Notes: generated by a model not told the origin, from the letters alone. A stretch of DNA of 64,000 bases from Phoebastria nigripes (GCA_035582835.1 JAYKAV010001000.1:4335126-4399125), one strand, 5' to 3'. Positions 1 to 13,547 are shown, counted from the stretch's first letter. A program made the numbers and translations.

Positions 1-3000
1 TACAACCCAAAGGCAACTTTTACACAGGTTACTTCAATACTTCATTTCTGGAAATACTTAATAGGGGAAAACATAACTTGGACATCATCCATGAACGTAC
101 TAAAAATAGCATCACAGAAGAGCATGTAGATGGATGCTACTTGAAACTATACAGAAAATATTCAAATCCCTCATTTATCAGTAGTGTGCAAGGAACTTAA
201 CTGGGAAGTAGCAGACAGAGCTACTTTGTCCAGATGACACAGAAGTATGCAGCATGAAGTCCACTGTAAAAGATTGTCCTCGAAAGGTAATGTTGGCCTC
301 AATGGGAGAAATGTGGTCTGCGCTTGTGAGCTTGAATATGTGGAACAANGTTGCATTTGAAATAAGATGCCTTGTCTAATACTGTCCTTTGACAGGGACT
401 GGTACCCTGAATGACTAAAATGGAAATGTTAGTCAAATCAAGGTGGTAATAACTGTATATTGTGTTGTTGGGTTTTTTCTTTCAGCTTGAAGAAATCTGC
501 TCTCTGCCATGTATTTAGAGTGCCAAAACTCAGTTTCTCTTGAGTGCGTGGGCCATGCCTGTCCTTGTCAAAGGGTGTGGGCAGCAAATGTTAGCCTTGA
601 GTGATCTAGAGCTGCTGCCAATAAGGGTTTTTGCTTTAAAATAGCTTTCAAGGGCCAGTTTCTGTCACTCGTCTTGAAAGCTCTTGACCCGCTTACAGTG
701 AGGGAGGACCATCCTAAGATGCAAAACTTTCTGAAGCTCATGGTTTGCTGTCCGAAGGTTTTGTAAAGGGATGAGAAAGGGTTGGAAGTGCTTGTTTAGA
801 GTGATAAGAACTTGGGGAGGGTATGTCTGAACATGCTGAATGCAGCAGAGTTTGGGACTCTGCCAAAAATACCCCAAACAAACCATCTTCTTGTCTCATC
901 ACCATGTAGCTTTTTCCCCCTCCCTTCAGTTACTAAAGTAATAAATAGAAAAATCCTACTAGCAAAGGCACTTTTGGTAATAAAGGGTGACACTTGTAGT
1001 GGCAGTACAGCTGCAATCAGAGTGACAGTGATTTGTTATACTCAATAAAGGACACTGGTTATGCATATTGCTGTGACTTCACACTACTTTTGCATCACAA
1101 AGAAAAAGGTACAAAGTGCGGTAAGCAACAATCACAAAGGAAGCCTATTACTTCAAGTGAAGGGAGGGCTGGAATGAGAAATGTTAACAGGTATTACATT
1201 TCCTTAAGGTATTTTGCAGTTTAACTGCTGTCTCATAGAAGGACAGTTAGGGCTGACCTGGAAGAAATTGTTCCATTTATACTAACAAGCAAAATAAAGT
1301 AATTGTTCTGCTTGGTTTTTTAAATGTTGTTTGAAAGACAAGCTTGTACAATGAAAAACCGGAGTACCCAAATTGTTTTAGGCCTTCAAATTGTGGCTAT
1401 TTGAAAGCTTCTTACAGCTTTCAAATAATTAATTTCTTAGTTTAGAAAACTGTTTTTTACAAATTGTTTTTCTTTTGTCTGACCTAACCTGTACTTTAGT
1501 GGTTGTGATCTTAGCCTCTTATCCAATTAGAGCATCTTGGAAAGGTGCTGGTGATGTTGCCTTAGGAAATGAAGGATAAAACAAAAAGCTGCAAGTCAAA
1601 TTTATTTTAAAAAATGCAGTAGTTTTGTTGCCAAAATAGCTGGGATAGCAATGAAAGAGGATGCAGTAACAATCTTAAAGTATTTTGATTATTTTAGATG
1701 CTATGTCTGAAGGATATGGCTTAAAGAAAAGTTCTAATAACAAGGGTGGGAGAGAGAGGGTGAAGCCAGAGCAAAATAAAAGTATTTTCTGTGATCTGAA
1801 CCTCTATAAGCTTGTGTGCCAAAATGAAGCTTGCAGTGTTTTGGTTTCAATAACCTGGAGAACATAATTCACTTTTATATGGGGAACCTATTCCACTGAA
1901 CTGGCAGCCCCAAACTAAAAATATCAACAGTAAGAGATCTGGAAAAAATATAGGACTCAATTTTAATCCATTTGTAGGTGGAATTTGTGTCAAAATCATA
2001 GGCAGAGATCAGGAATGAACTGACTTTCTAGACTAGACTAAGATTTTATCTGGCTAGAGAAACTCCAGGCTAACAATTCCCAGTCTTCAGTGGCTTTTGA
2101 TTAACAATCTTGAGGGAGTATGTGCTAGCATGTTGCAGGTTAATGTGCTTGTGCTCTTTATTGCAGTTGGCCTTCAGTTTTTTGAGACTTCCTTCTCCAA
2201 GTGGCTTCTTTGGAAGATCTCTTGTGTACAGTATAATCAAACAGATGTGTATTTGNGAACACTGCTTCTTGTTTTTTGCTAAAGGACTGCCTTTTCACTG
2301 CATTAGAGCTGTTTTGCAGGTTTGATTGTGTACTGGGACTGACAGGTTTGAACTAGAGTATCATTCCTGTTTTACATCAGTTTCTGAATAGTATTTATTC
2401 AAATGTTTCATTGAAAGCAAGATAAGATTCTTCTAGCTGTGCACGACAGATAACTGAAGCAGAGCTCACAAAANATTACTTTTAAAGGTACACAATTTGA
2501 AAGCATAAAAGAAAAACAACAAAGGAGGTGAGGTTATCCAACAGAGGCTAAGCCTTAGTCTGAAAATTAAGCTGGATTCTGTTCTCCAGTGTGTCTTTTT
2601 ATATTTTTGGTTGCCATCACTTAGCTTTTAACTTTATCACCCTCCTCCTTTCTCCCATATTTGAAGTAGACATGGTAGGGAGTTCTCCAAAACTTATATT
2701 CATGGAATGAGAGGTGAAATGTAATGTCATATTGAAAGCTATCATACTAGATGTGGAAAAACCATACTTTGAATTGGGGGTGCATAAGACTGCTTAAGTC
2801 CACCTGATGTTCTGAAACACACCTACTTATGGTCTTGTTGTAGTGTCATTTAACCATGAACCAATTTGAGAAGGTGTAAAGGAGTATGATAGATGGCTAG
2901 CAGTTTCCTGGCTCTATGGGCAGGATAGTAAATAACTTGAGCAGCAATTGAGAAAACTGATAGAAAGTGGGTAAAGCAGAGGCAGTGGTAATGGATGGAG

Positions 3001-6000
3001 GCTCCCCAGAGAACTGGTTGTGAAGAACAAAGGCTGCATGGTAAGTTAGGGTTGATATGGCTTCCTTAATGACTGAGAGAGTAGAAGGTGTGGAGGTAGC
3101 TGCTAGATGGTGAGGTGGTAAGCAGCTTGACCCTGCTTGGGCAGCCCATGGGTACCACTACTTCCCACAGTGTATTAGCTGGGAGGTAGAAGAGGAGGCA
3201 GGAGTGCTTTTCCAGCTGAGTGCTGGTAGTGTTTGCTGGCGGGACATGTCAACAGCAAGGGGTCACATGTGAATAAATAAAAATGGCAACACTTTTCTTG
3301 CTGCTTCTTTTGCCTATAGAGTTTATCTGCATTGGTTTTACCTAATTTGTTCCCACTGAGGAGAGTGGTGTACTGGAGTAAAGGCAAAAGAAATTGTAAA
3401 GAAAATCAGAATTGTAAAGAAAATCATTCTTTGTTTTGAGGGTGTATGTAGCCATAGCAATTTTAAGTACTGCAAAGCTATGAATCATGGCTGTAAAGGT
3501 CTAATGTTCCTGATGTGTATTTCAGATAACTGACATCATTTCATTTTGACAAGGATAAAATCACAGATCTGATTTTGGAGTTCCTGTTAGTCATTAGTGA
3601 TTACAAAGTGAATCACGCTGGTGCTGATGGGGGTTCCTTAAGACTTTATATATAGACAGAAAGGTTTTGTCTAGTGCATTAGCTAAAATGACAGTCATTA
3701 TTCATCTCGCTAACTTGATTTTAATCGTCTTTGTCCCTAACAGGCTAGGAAGTGCTTTCTGATGCACTAGACTGTGACTTTATCATGACACTTGTGTTTA
3801 TATAGATTAAATTTATCAGTAGCTTAAAAAGACAATGCAACTGGCTTAAAACCATAAACTATTCAGCCCACCCTCTTCAGGTTTAATATGGCCATCTTCC
3901 TATTAATCTCTGCTGTAAATCTGTGAGGATAGGAAATAAATATAGTTTGCTGAGAGGAAAAATAGGTGACATGCACTGCAGAGACTACTGACACTGTGAA
4001 AGGAAGCACTGCTATTCTAATTCAGGCCACTGCTTGGTCACATCCAGCCATACTTGAATTTGTCTCAAGCTAACACAACCCCTAAATGCATTGCCTGGCT
4101 GCTGGAAAGGGTTTTGAGGATTGTGAAAAGCATGATGAAGAGTCAAAAGTTGCATGGTAAGTTAGGGTCCATATCACTGAGCCACCACCAGGAGCTAGCT
4201 TGTGGTTGTGTGCACACTTTGAACCTACAGGATCAGTGCAGAGTTGTACATGTCTAATGATGGCTACCAGCTATACCTTTGAAACCATACCAAATTCCAC
4301 CAAGGCAAAATCTGTGCTGCTGTCCTTTCCCATTCTCAGTTGTGTTGTCCAATATTTCAAGAGAGAGAAGATGTTGAACTTGGGAGAAATGAATGCTGGA
4401 CCTAGGTGGCAGGAAAGATATATCTTAACTGATGAAACTAGCATGTGGCATTTGCTACCGTGATGTTGGACAAAGCTAGGCCCACAACTAACTCCCAGTA
4501 CCCCAAATTTTAAGTCCTGCATATTTTTCTCTCTTTATGGTTGTAGTATGGATATCTAAATATGCCAGTTCTGCTTCAGCTGTGAAACTTCACTGCTTAG
4601 AATTTTGAAGTGAGACTTGGCAGCTGATCCTCTAATTTCAAATGCACAAAAGCCCACCAGCTGTCTGTTGGCCATTCACAATAGATTAGGGAACAAACAC
4701 TTTGTTGAAAACTCCCTGAAACGTCCTATTTGCCACTGAAATAAAGTAATTGCCTTTTGTAAATATAATTACAACAATATCCAAAAAACATTTGTCAAAT
4801 ATGTGCCAGTTGATTGCTTAGATAAAAAGGCTACTTGCCAATTGACCATCAAGTGTCCCTGTAAGAGAAGGAAAGTTTTTATTATCAGAAACGACCTAAT
4901 TTTCTCCAGTAACTCTTTCTTACAACACTTTCACACTGCCTGTTACAGTGTGTAACTTCTCTTTCAAGAGGAAAATGGCCTTCCAATGCCAGCTGATTTT
5001 CAATTTAAATGCATGATGCTCAACTGGCTGTTGTTCTGGTATTTGTCAGACAGTAATAGAAACAATTTTATTTCTGGGAGTGCTCTGATTTATGTCATCC
5101 AGACATCATATTGCCTAAATTTAGTGTGATGGTACAATACCAGTCCTAAATATTTTGGTTGACTTTCTAAACGTCATTTTGAATTGCTTACATTTATGTG
5201 ACTTTTTTGTCTGAATAGTCATCAGTCAACTCTCTACTTAGAGATGCAGATAATTTACTGATATATTTGAAGGATTTCCCTTTTGCATGGTATGACTTGT
5301 AGTTTGTAAAGCCACGAAGTTCTGCATAGTCCCTCCAACCTCAATGTTGAGGACTTTCTGCTTAAAGCAACATGCATGTTTTCATGGAGNCAACAAAATG
5401 TGCTGAATTATTAGCCTTTTGGATATAAGTGTACATGAGTCACCAGCCAAGTCATTGTGCAGTAGTTGTCTGAAATGCTGTAGTCCATTGATCTGATCCA
5501 GGGCTACATTCTGAGAACTCCTAAGCTATAACCCTGGTCTTGGTAGCATGTAGGTGCATTCTTTTTGTGCAAACATTATAGGTATCTCATGGGCTAAATA
5601 GGCCATTGCTAATGGTTATACACATCTACAGTGTAGGGATAATTAAAGCCTTTAAATCCTTTAGAGTGGCAATTGCTCTGTTAATGTGAAGAATTAGCCA
5701 GTGAATTGCCTGGATAACTTTAAGACATTTTTCTATTTATAACTGCCAAATGAGATTTTGGTGCATTTAAGTGGTAATGTAACAACAGTCCACCTGCCTG
5801 CAAACTTTGCTGCATATGCTTATCAACTTATGAGTAGTCTTACAAATTTCAAAGAAACTGTTCTGAGGTATGAACATACAGTGGGTTTCCTGAAANAATT
5901 TATACTATTGCTGCTAATGCAGTTGCATGAAAGTGAAGGAACTTCTAGTGTAACAAGCACGGTGAAAGCAAAGTTAAAATTGCTTTCTCTTGGCAGCTAT

Positions 6001-6195
6001 ATAGAAACTCTTGCTTTCCAATACTGACAGCAGTTTGATTGTAAATGGTAGCTATGCCACATGCAGTATTGAGGAGAGGCATGCACCAAACTATTTAAAA
6101 GGAAAAAGAATTAAAACATAAGCTTGACCTATAGGAGGTTATGTATAAGTGAAATGTCAGTTGACTGCTGCATTACAAACCTCCACTGTCTCCTC
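1..6195. other. Non-coding stretch, no gene seen
   Basis: All open frames are under 96 codons and low in quality. Contents beyond ordinary AT-leaning DNA are the tandem duplication at 3393-3426 and an 18-base exact repeat shared by 3035-3052 and 4151-4168. A faint 'tcatagaaggacagttaggg' near 1235 hints at a CR1 tail but is too short to call. Confidence 0.7.
3393..3426. repeat. Short tandem duplication, 18-bp period, two copies
   Basis: ATTGTAAAGAAAATCA occurs at 3393-3408 and again at 3411-3426, identical over 16 bases. It is probably a replication-slippage duplication. Confidence 0.9.
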
Positions 6196-6248
6196 TGTTT
6201 CCCCTTTCCCTTCCCATGTAACTTTTTATTTTTATCCCCAGGTAGGAA
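6196..6248 (+). promoter_or_regulatory. Candidate recursive (zero-length exon) splice site or chance acceptor-donor junction
   Basis: A long pyrimidine-rich run ('cctctgtttcccctttccct' and 'tttttatttttatccccag') ends in CAG at 6239-6241, immediately followed by GTAGGA, a donor-like sequence with G at +5. Acceptor abutting donor is the hallmark of ratchet sites in very long vertebrate introns. It would matter only if the window is intronic in a + strand gene, which cannot be shown here. Confidence 0.25.
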
Positions 6249-7589
6249 TCTCTCTTCTTTTCACACCATCACTTTGAATGGTAGAGTTACTGCTACAGGA
6301 AACTTGGTATTCAGCAATGCTGAGGTAGCATTTACCCAGTTCAGTTGCTCACATGCTTACTACTTACCCAACTTAGCAGCAGGAGGTACAGGGGAGATGA
6401 TAATTGGGTAGAAAAATAGCATGACTGACTACATTAAAGATACAACTGGACTTAAAGGTTTACTTTACTTGGAGCTAATAATGTCTTCTATTAGTTCCGG
6501 CAAAGTTATTGCTGATTCATAATTGGGAGTAGACATGTTCCTGCCCTCNTTACAGTTTAAATGAGATTCCTAACTAGGGTAGAAGATAATTTAATTGTGT
6601 CAGTTTGACTAGTTGTTTGTTTATGCAGTGAAGATGGACTCTGATTAGGACCATATGAGAGTGAGAGGTTAAGTGGATATGTATAGGTGCATTTGGCTGA
6701 ATACATGGATATTCTCAGCTCTGAGCCTCTAACCAGCTGCAGTTTGTTGGATTCTGAAAAAAACCTTGTTTTGAAAAAATGAACTCTTGGGGGGAAAAAA
6801 TACCTGCTTTTATCATTAACCTATTGTGAATGTGCATTTCTGTCTCATCTATGGCTGGCTGTGTAGGTTAAGTTTAGAAAGATTCATCCTGACTTTGTTA
6901 CATTTTAAATAAACTTTCAGGTGAATCAAGTCACAGATCCTGAACAACAGGAACCCACCCAAATTGTTATTATGCTTTTGTTAATATCCTGAATATTTAA
7001 AAGCAGTGTGGATGCCAGCGTATGATTGGCTTCTCCTTGCACCTGTAGCATTTAGGTAACTCCAGTTTTACTTACTGTCTTTACCTACCTGGACTCTGGA
7101 TAGTGTAGGGGAAACGAAGCTGGGTCTGGAGCCAGGAAAGGATGTCCTGTATCTTGAATTTTAGCAAAAATATTAGACACTTACAGCAACTTCTGTTTTC
7201 TGTTGCTACTACTATCAGAAGTGAAGAAAAAAAAAAAAAGAACCAGGATAGTCTGGATTTCTGCTACCTTACCCTTAACATTGGTCGGCTCATGTGGGAG
7301 ACTGATCGCAGCAGGCCGGACTTTCTAGCTGTACCATGCTTGAGATTTNAAAAGGCTAGAAACTCAGTGGGTGTTTTGCTTAAGGATCCTATAATGAGAT
7401 ATAAATGAAGGCAGTAGATTAACTTTAAAGTATCAGTGATCTTCTAGAAAATGATATGCTAATATGACAAAGATGTTAATTCATAAATGTGGTGATATTG
7501 AAGATGAAATAAGGCTACTGGAGGAGAAAAACATGTAAGGAAATGAAAAACGATCTTGGATGGACAGCAGGGAAGAAAACATGAGGCCC

Positions 7590-7715
7590 TAGTATCGCAG
7601 AGCTGGGAAAGGACCTTCAGGACCCTCTGATACTGCACTCTTCTCTGAAGCAAGATCAAATAGGCCTGTGCTATTCCTGGCAGGAGGTTCCCTGTACTCA
7701 CCATTAAGCTTCTAC
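7590..7715 (-). mobile_element. Very old CR1-like 3'-end relic, antisense
   Basis: The + strand reads 'tatcgcagagctgggaaagg', 'accttcagga', then 'gaagcaagatcaaatagg' and 'ctattcctggcagg'. In this order and spacing the blocks resemble the reversed 3' end of ancient amniote CR1 elements (…cagagytggaagggacctcagga… …caggatcaa… …cattcctgacagg…). The match is by recalled consensus and is far more decayed than at 32847, so the exact subfamily and right boundary are uncertain. It lies just downstream, in the minus-strand sense, of the coding-like blocks at 7.9-8.7 kb. Confidence 0.55.
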
Positions 7716-7880
7716 GTTGATTTTTTACATTGTTCATTATTTATTCTGAATACTTTTGCCACAGTTTAGGAATGCTGCTATTGTCCATATTCAACACGGA
7801 CACAAAGGCAAAGTGTTCTCTGCAGCAGATTTTTAGATACCTCAGTGCAATCATGGACTCTTGCCTCAGTCTTCACTTCT

Positions 7881-8690
7881 TTATGCTAAACTGTTTGTGT
7901 TAACATACAACATCCAGAACAATGTCAGTTTTACTGCAGTAGCTGATTGTTTCTGCTGAAGTCTTGTACCTTTTGGTCGTCTTTTTCCAGAGCACATCTC
8001 CAATTTAAGATCACTGTAAGTTCTATTCAGGCTCCCACTGTATTTCCTGGCCCTTCCAGCTTTGGTAAAGTTTACAAATTGAATAATCAAAATCCTTAGT
8101 TCATCAACCACATCATTATGGTACTTGATAGGACTGACNCAAAGGATTAATTGCTGCAGACTCTTCTTCAGTGCAACCTTTCTTTTTGGCAGGAAATTGC
8201 TGGTGTCTTCATTGAAAGGCTGGTTGTGTACATAGACTATTGTATACTGCATTTCTTCGGAAGATGTTCCAATGCCATAATTCTAATATGGCTTTAGTGC
8301 TTTTTTGTCAAGATGTAGATAAAACACTATTGCTATTTTATTTTTATAAAGCGTGTTACCTGTCTACAGGAGGAGATTAGATTAACTTGATATGTCTTTG
8401 TGATAAATCCTGCTTGCTGCTCTTTTTGTTGTCTTCCGTGCAGTGAAACCCGGTCATTATTTGTTCTGCTATTTCTCTGTAACTATCCAGTTCTTCCCCT
8501 TCCATAGGTATGCCACATTTGCCATTCTTTAAGTTTAATCTTTTGTACTGCAGCCATCTCTCCTGAGTTCTCAAAAATAAACTGCTGATGGTGCTAAGGA
8601 TTTCATCAGCCAGTTCTTTAAATATCCTAGGAGGAAATTCGCCTTGCCATGCGGATTTGAGTGTTTGAGAAAACAAACCAATCTCTCTCC
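7881..8690 (-). pseudogene. Unrecognised coding-like region: two minus-strand blocks with a frame change; possible exons or decayed gene copy
   Basis: I do not recognise this protein. The upstream block (about 8690 to 8390) encodes roughly 95 residues of ordinary soluble-protein composition, for example GEFPPRIFKELADEIL, TQERWLQYKRLNLKNG and EELDSYREIAEQIM. Its frame stops 18 bases before a good donor-like CAG|GTAACA (exon end 8360). A second frame, open from about 8453 through that donor (reading FITKTYQVNLISSCRQ), joins in phase, across a 77-bp interval (8283-8359), to an acceptor-like TAG at 8283. There the downstream block begins NYGIGTSSEEMQYTIVYVHN and runs to a possible donor at 7970 (AAG|GTACAA) or to a stop at 7881. 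So a continuous reading needs one frame change within the first block plus a very short intron. The upstream side lacks a pyrimidine tract. One N (8139) falls in a codon. It may be a decayed gene or retrocopy, or two exons with a sequence error; chance cannot be excluded. Confidence 0.35.
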
Positions 8691-11600
8691 CTCCCTATAT
8701 CTTTCTTCCTAACTAATGGCTTCTTTATACCTCTGTTGCACAAAAACAAGTTAGTAATCTTCAGTGCACATAGTCAACCTGTCCTGAAGTAGAAAAGTGT
8801 GATTCCAAGTACAAGCAATAGCTACCCACTATGCCCAAAGTGAATTTTTCTCCACGTAAGAATAAATCCATTTTTGTGGGGATTGCTGTTGGTACAAACA
8901 ATATACAAAAGGAGGTGAAAATAATAATGTACAAAGGCAGTAGAAAAGTCTTAATTCATTTGTTTGGGGAACTTTCTTTACTCAGATTTTTTAAAAATGA
9001 AAATAAGGATAGTCAGATGACTGTATATACAATGCAGTGTCAGTGCTTCTTATTTCTAAACATTAAACTTTTTTCTCCTATGACTTGCTGAAGATCAAGA
9101 TAAGTATGAAATAACTTGGCATAAATTTAAGGTGCATGGTGACACCAGCTGGTGGTGAAACATATGTATATAAAAGAGTGTGAGTTCATATCCTTCCACT
9201 GACTTGGATGGAGAAACTCCTGGAATGGTGTTAGTACCATGTCACTGCAGCAGCTAAATGTAGATGTTTGTCTCGGCTTTTGAAGATGCCTGTCTTCTCC
9301 TATGGTTATGCAGAAAATGAATTCCTAGATACAGATCTGAGTTTGCACCTTCATATTTGCTTTGTGTGAAAGGAATGTTTCATCCTCAAGCGTCTTAGTT
9401 GTCACTTGTAACAATGAATTTGGGTATTTTCTTTACCTGCTCTCTTCTGTTTCTATAGAGTTGTTATCCTAAGAAATTGGATGAAATGATACAATGGTGA
9501 TATGTTCCTGCTGAGGATGTTTGATCTTAATTCCCTCTTTGGAAAGAATGCTATGCTGGCAGAATATAGGAATATTGTTTTTGCTTTAAAAAGAGAGTAA
9601 ATAATAGTTGAAATTCTACATTAGTTGTGCTAAAAAATGTTTTCTTATCAAGAAAACAGAAGAATATTGAATGGAAATCAAATGGATTATAACTTTTATT
9701 GAGGCAGGAAAGATGGAGAGGAAACCCTGCTCAGCTTGTGGTAGAATCAGACTTGGAAAATGTACAGAGAAGTCAGTCTGATTCCATAACGGGCTGTGGA
9801 GTACAGGCTGGCTTCACTGTAGCTTTTTTCCTTCCTGGTAAGAGAGCAGGCAGTATTACTGCTTTGGAGAGGATAAGGTTCTCAAAAAATGGACATGCCA
9901 AGAAATAATCATAGAAAGTGGCCGTTTTGTAGAAAATGCAGAAACTGAAAAATGAAAGTAGAATTATGTCTAGAGGCAGAAGCCAAAGGAGTCAAGTGTC
10001 AGCAGGCTGATCTTTTGAAAATATACGTAGGGCCTATTCAGCATTTTCCCAAATTAAATACTATGTTGACTTGCAGAAGATCCAACTGTAGTCCATGTCT
10101 TTAAAAAAGGAGGAGGAAAAAAAAAAAAAAAAATCCAGTGTTTGAGTGTTACAGATGGAAGAAATATGTAACCATACCAAATACTATTTATTTCGATGCT
10201 GTTTCTTGTTCTGAAGCTCTTTACAACTGTAATTTTTTGCTGCTATAAAATAAAGTCATCTCTTGGGCAAGAAAGAGTTGGCTCTCTGGCAAAGGGCACA
10301 TTGCAAAAATGGAAAAGTGAGATGTTAGGCCAAGGAGAGCAGGGCAACCTGCTGGCCTTCCGCAAAGATCTCATCCAGAATTGCCCGGTCTGTGAGCTGC
10401 AGAGTAGTCTGTGCTNAGGATTGCCTGCAGAGGAAAGATGAAGTGCCACCTGGATTCTGGAATTCACAAATGTTCCAAAGTCTCTAAACACAGGTCCCTG
10501 TGTGCCTGCACATTTTGCACTGTTTATCAGCATTTTCAGATGTATTACAAGTTTAAATGGTAACTTGTACGTACAGACACAGCACAGTAAGTAGATTAAA
10601 CACGCCCTGGATAGGAGGCTGCATTCTTCCTTTGCCTTGCCTAAATTACAGCTAAGTAGCCAAAGGATAGTAGGTATGCCCTTGGTCTTCTTGCAATGTA
10701 AACAAAGAAGCAGCTATTCTTTTGTCACACACAATTTTGAAATTAGAAGGTACCTGACAGTGTTCTTATGAACTAGGGTTTCTACAGACACCTTAAACTG
10801 TGAAGGAGATGACCATAGACGACAATACTGCCAACTCAAATATGGAACGTTGGGAGCTTCAGAAAAGCACTAGTCTTAATCTTCCTTGTGACTTTGGTAC
10901 TGTAGAGTTCACGCNCTCTGAAATCTATCTGTGGTTGTGATAGGTGAGAAGTTTTCTGTTTATTGAAAGGTTCTGCTGAAGTCAAGTTACACCTGCAGGC
11001 TGTGCGAGGGGAAAAAAGCTTCCACGAATTCTGGATCCTGTTACCAGTTTGGCTATGTTTAGTGATCTTTAGACTGCCCATGTATGTCTGGGTGTGATCT
11101 TAGGAAAATAAGGGGACCTGGGGTAGTGAACAAGAATTACTGGGTGATGAGCTACTTCTCTTTCCAGAAGCTGAGTTGTGTGGTTAACTTCACTAGAGCT
11201 ATTAAGCGTACTCACGTGACCAGGAGTTCCAGAGATCTTCTACAGATTCACAAACCTGACAAAGGAAAATTTTCAGCTTCACTGTTTAAACTCTTGTACA
11301 TATTGAAAATCTTGAATTGCACCTTTCTTCCAGCATAAAAGAACAACAGTGTCTTCAGTTAAAATAACAATGTAAGGTCATACACTCTTGGGGGTTTCAA
11401 TATTGTGGACTGAGTAATTGCTTGAGGTAGTTGAATAAATCTGGTTTTAGTGGCATAAGAGGAATATTAAAGGCTTGAACCCACATATTTCCTCATGTAA
11501 AGACCTTCTTAGTTGTTGTGGGTGGGAAGGAATGAACACTGACCCAGTTGTTTTGGGAGTGGAGTTTATTTAGGAACCAGTGAAATGAGAGCTGCTATTG

Positions 11601-12515
11601 CTTGATCTGGAATAACATTTACCTATGTACAGACAATAAAGTGTATTTAAAGAAACAAAAACTCTTCTTCACAAAGTATCAAGGTTCTATTAGAAATGTA
11701 AGTGTTATTAATGATGTATCATCATTTAATTTGCATTATTCTCTTGATTTGTTTAGTACTTTGGGGTTTTTCCTTTAGAAAAAAGAAAAGAACATGGCTT
11801 TGAAATGTTTTGGAGACGGTCAGCACTTCTCATCTCTGTGTGTTTCTAATGGAATAATTCAGAAGCATGCATTATCAAAAAGTGTATTAACGCCTAAAAA
11901 GCAGTGTAAACAACNTCCCTGATGTGCCTTGCAATGCTTCTATTTTCATTACTGCAGGCTTGAAATACACTAAGCAATTTAATTCTTCCAAGCTGCATTG
12001 TTTAGATAGGATGACAGTATCAGGTATTTTCCTGCCTTTTAATGGCTGTTGGGATTGTCATTGCTGAAGACAACAGCTGAGCTGCCTGTTAAACAGTTTT
12101 CTCAGAGCGTATAACTATACTAAAATGGAAAGCATTGCATGGGTGTATGTACATATGGCAAGTGCATGATCTTTCAACCTAATATTGGATCTTCTTTGTC
12201 TCCAAGCCTCAGTACGCAAAAATGAAATGTTTAATAAAAATGCTTTTTTCCCCCTTCAGCAAGTATTTATGTTCAACCTTTTCTCCCTGCACCCTCCTCA
12301 CTTTTTTCCCTTTGNATTAATGAAAAGGTGGGGAGATTTGGAATGTGCAGCCCAGCAAGTCAGGTTATTTTTCTGTTTATAAAAGAGGATAAAGAAATAA
12401 AATTTGCTGCAGTAGTATGCACTTCTTTCTTACACTTTTTTGTAAAGTTTGCAAACCTCTAACAATAGCTCTTCCTGCAAGCATTACATACATACTAGTG
12501 AAGAACCACTGGATT
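8691..12515. other. Non-coding stretch, no gene seen
   Basis: Contains a 17-nt poly-A (10117-10133), a somewhat GC-richer patch at 10320-10440 and a weak CTCF-like site near 9144. No convincing upstream exon for the minus-strand coding-like block at 7.9-8.7 kb was found here. Confidence 0.65.
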
Positions 12516-12572
12516 TAAAAACAAAGCAAAAAAAAAAAAAAAACAACTAACAAANAAAAAGCAAAACCAAAA
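12516..12572. repeat. A-rich tract
   Basis: An A run of about 16 followed by CAAA-like units, with one N at 12555. Confidence 0.9.
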
Positions 12573-13435
12573 CTCCTGCAATTTTAAGAACTAATTTAAG
12601 TGGGAGCCTGACAGTGACTGACTGACCTTCAGCGAAGGTTGCTGTTGGGAACAGAACAAAATAACCTAAACTAACCTACAGACTTTCCCCCTGCCTCTCT
12701 GAGAGATTCCAGGACAGGCCTGGCATTTACTGTAAAGCAACAGCTTCACAGCTCAGAGTAGCCTGAATATTGGAGGAGTTATTTGGACCATAGAAAAAGA
12801 GGCAGACTGTAAGTGGAAATAATATTATTTGTAAGCTTTTCTTGATTTTTAAAAAAACTCCCTAAGTAATATGTGTCCAAACAATACAGATGACAAGTTC
12901 TGCAATAAAGGGACACTTTATGGACCACTATAGATAACAGTAGTAACTAAATAAGGAAAATATTGGAGAATATTCAGCAACTGGAAAATATTTACAGTAT
13001 GTATTAGAGAAAATAAGAAAACCCTCTTCAACTCCTACTTTTTGTTTTGATGGCAACTGTATTAAATTAGTTTCTTGTATAGTAAAATGGGCATATCACA
13101 GTATATGAGTGTTGTAAGAGCTGTGTGTACCTGCAAACTAACCTATTATTAGATGACTTAGTCACCACCATTAGATGGTCTAAATAGTGTTTGTTTGTGC
13201 AACTTTTCTGCCATGTAGAATATTTTCAAGCTGTAGTTAAACTACCTGATTGTAAGAGAATAGTTACTGCCTTAACCACAGACATGGACTGTCACTGTCC
13301 AGGTTCAGCCATGCCAATGCCATAGACTACTATTCTCTCCAAGTTGCAGTGAAGCAGCTTGTGTGATCAAGCCCTGATTTTGATTCAAGGAAAATGAGCT
13401 AGGATAACTTAAACACTTCTGTCTGGTNGTCTTGT

Positions 13436-13547
13436 CTTTTTGGTGTGTGNGGGGNTTTTTTTGTTTGTTTTTTGTTTTTTTGATGGGTGGCGGGGTTGGA
13501 GTGTTTTGGGGTTTTTTTGGGGTTGGCTTTTTTGTTGTTGTTTTAAG
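13436..13547. repeat. G/T-rich low-complexity tract
   Basis: Runs of T alternate with G runs. Four G runs of 3-4 (13485, 13492, 13508, 13519) could form a long-loop G-quadruplex on the + strand. Three ambiguous bases lie in or beside it (13427, 13450, 13455), suggesting poor base calling. Confidence 0.9.

Noticed and set aside
1235..1290. Possible CR1 tail ('tcatagaaggacagttaggg')
   Set aside because: Only about 20 bases resemble the CR1 end and nothing of the 3' UTR follows.
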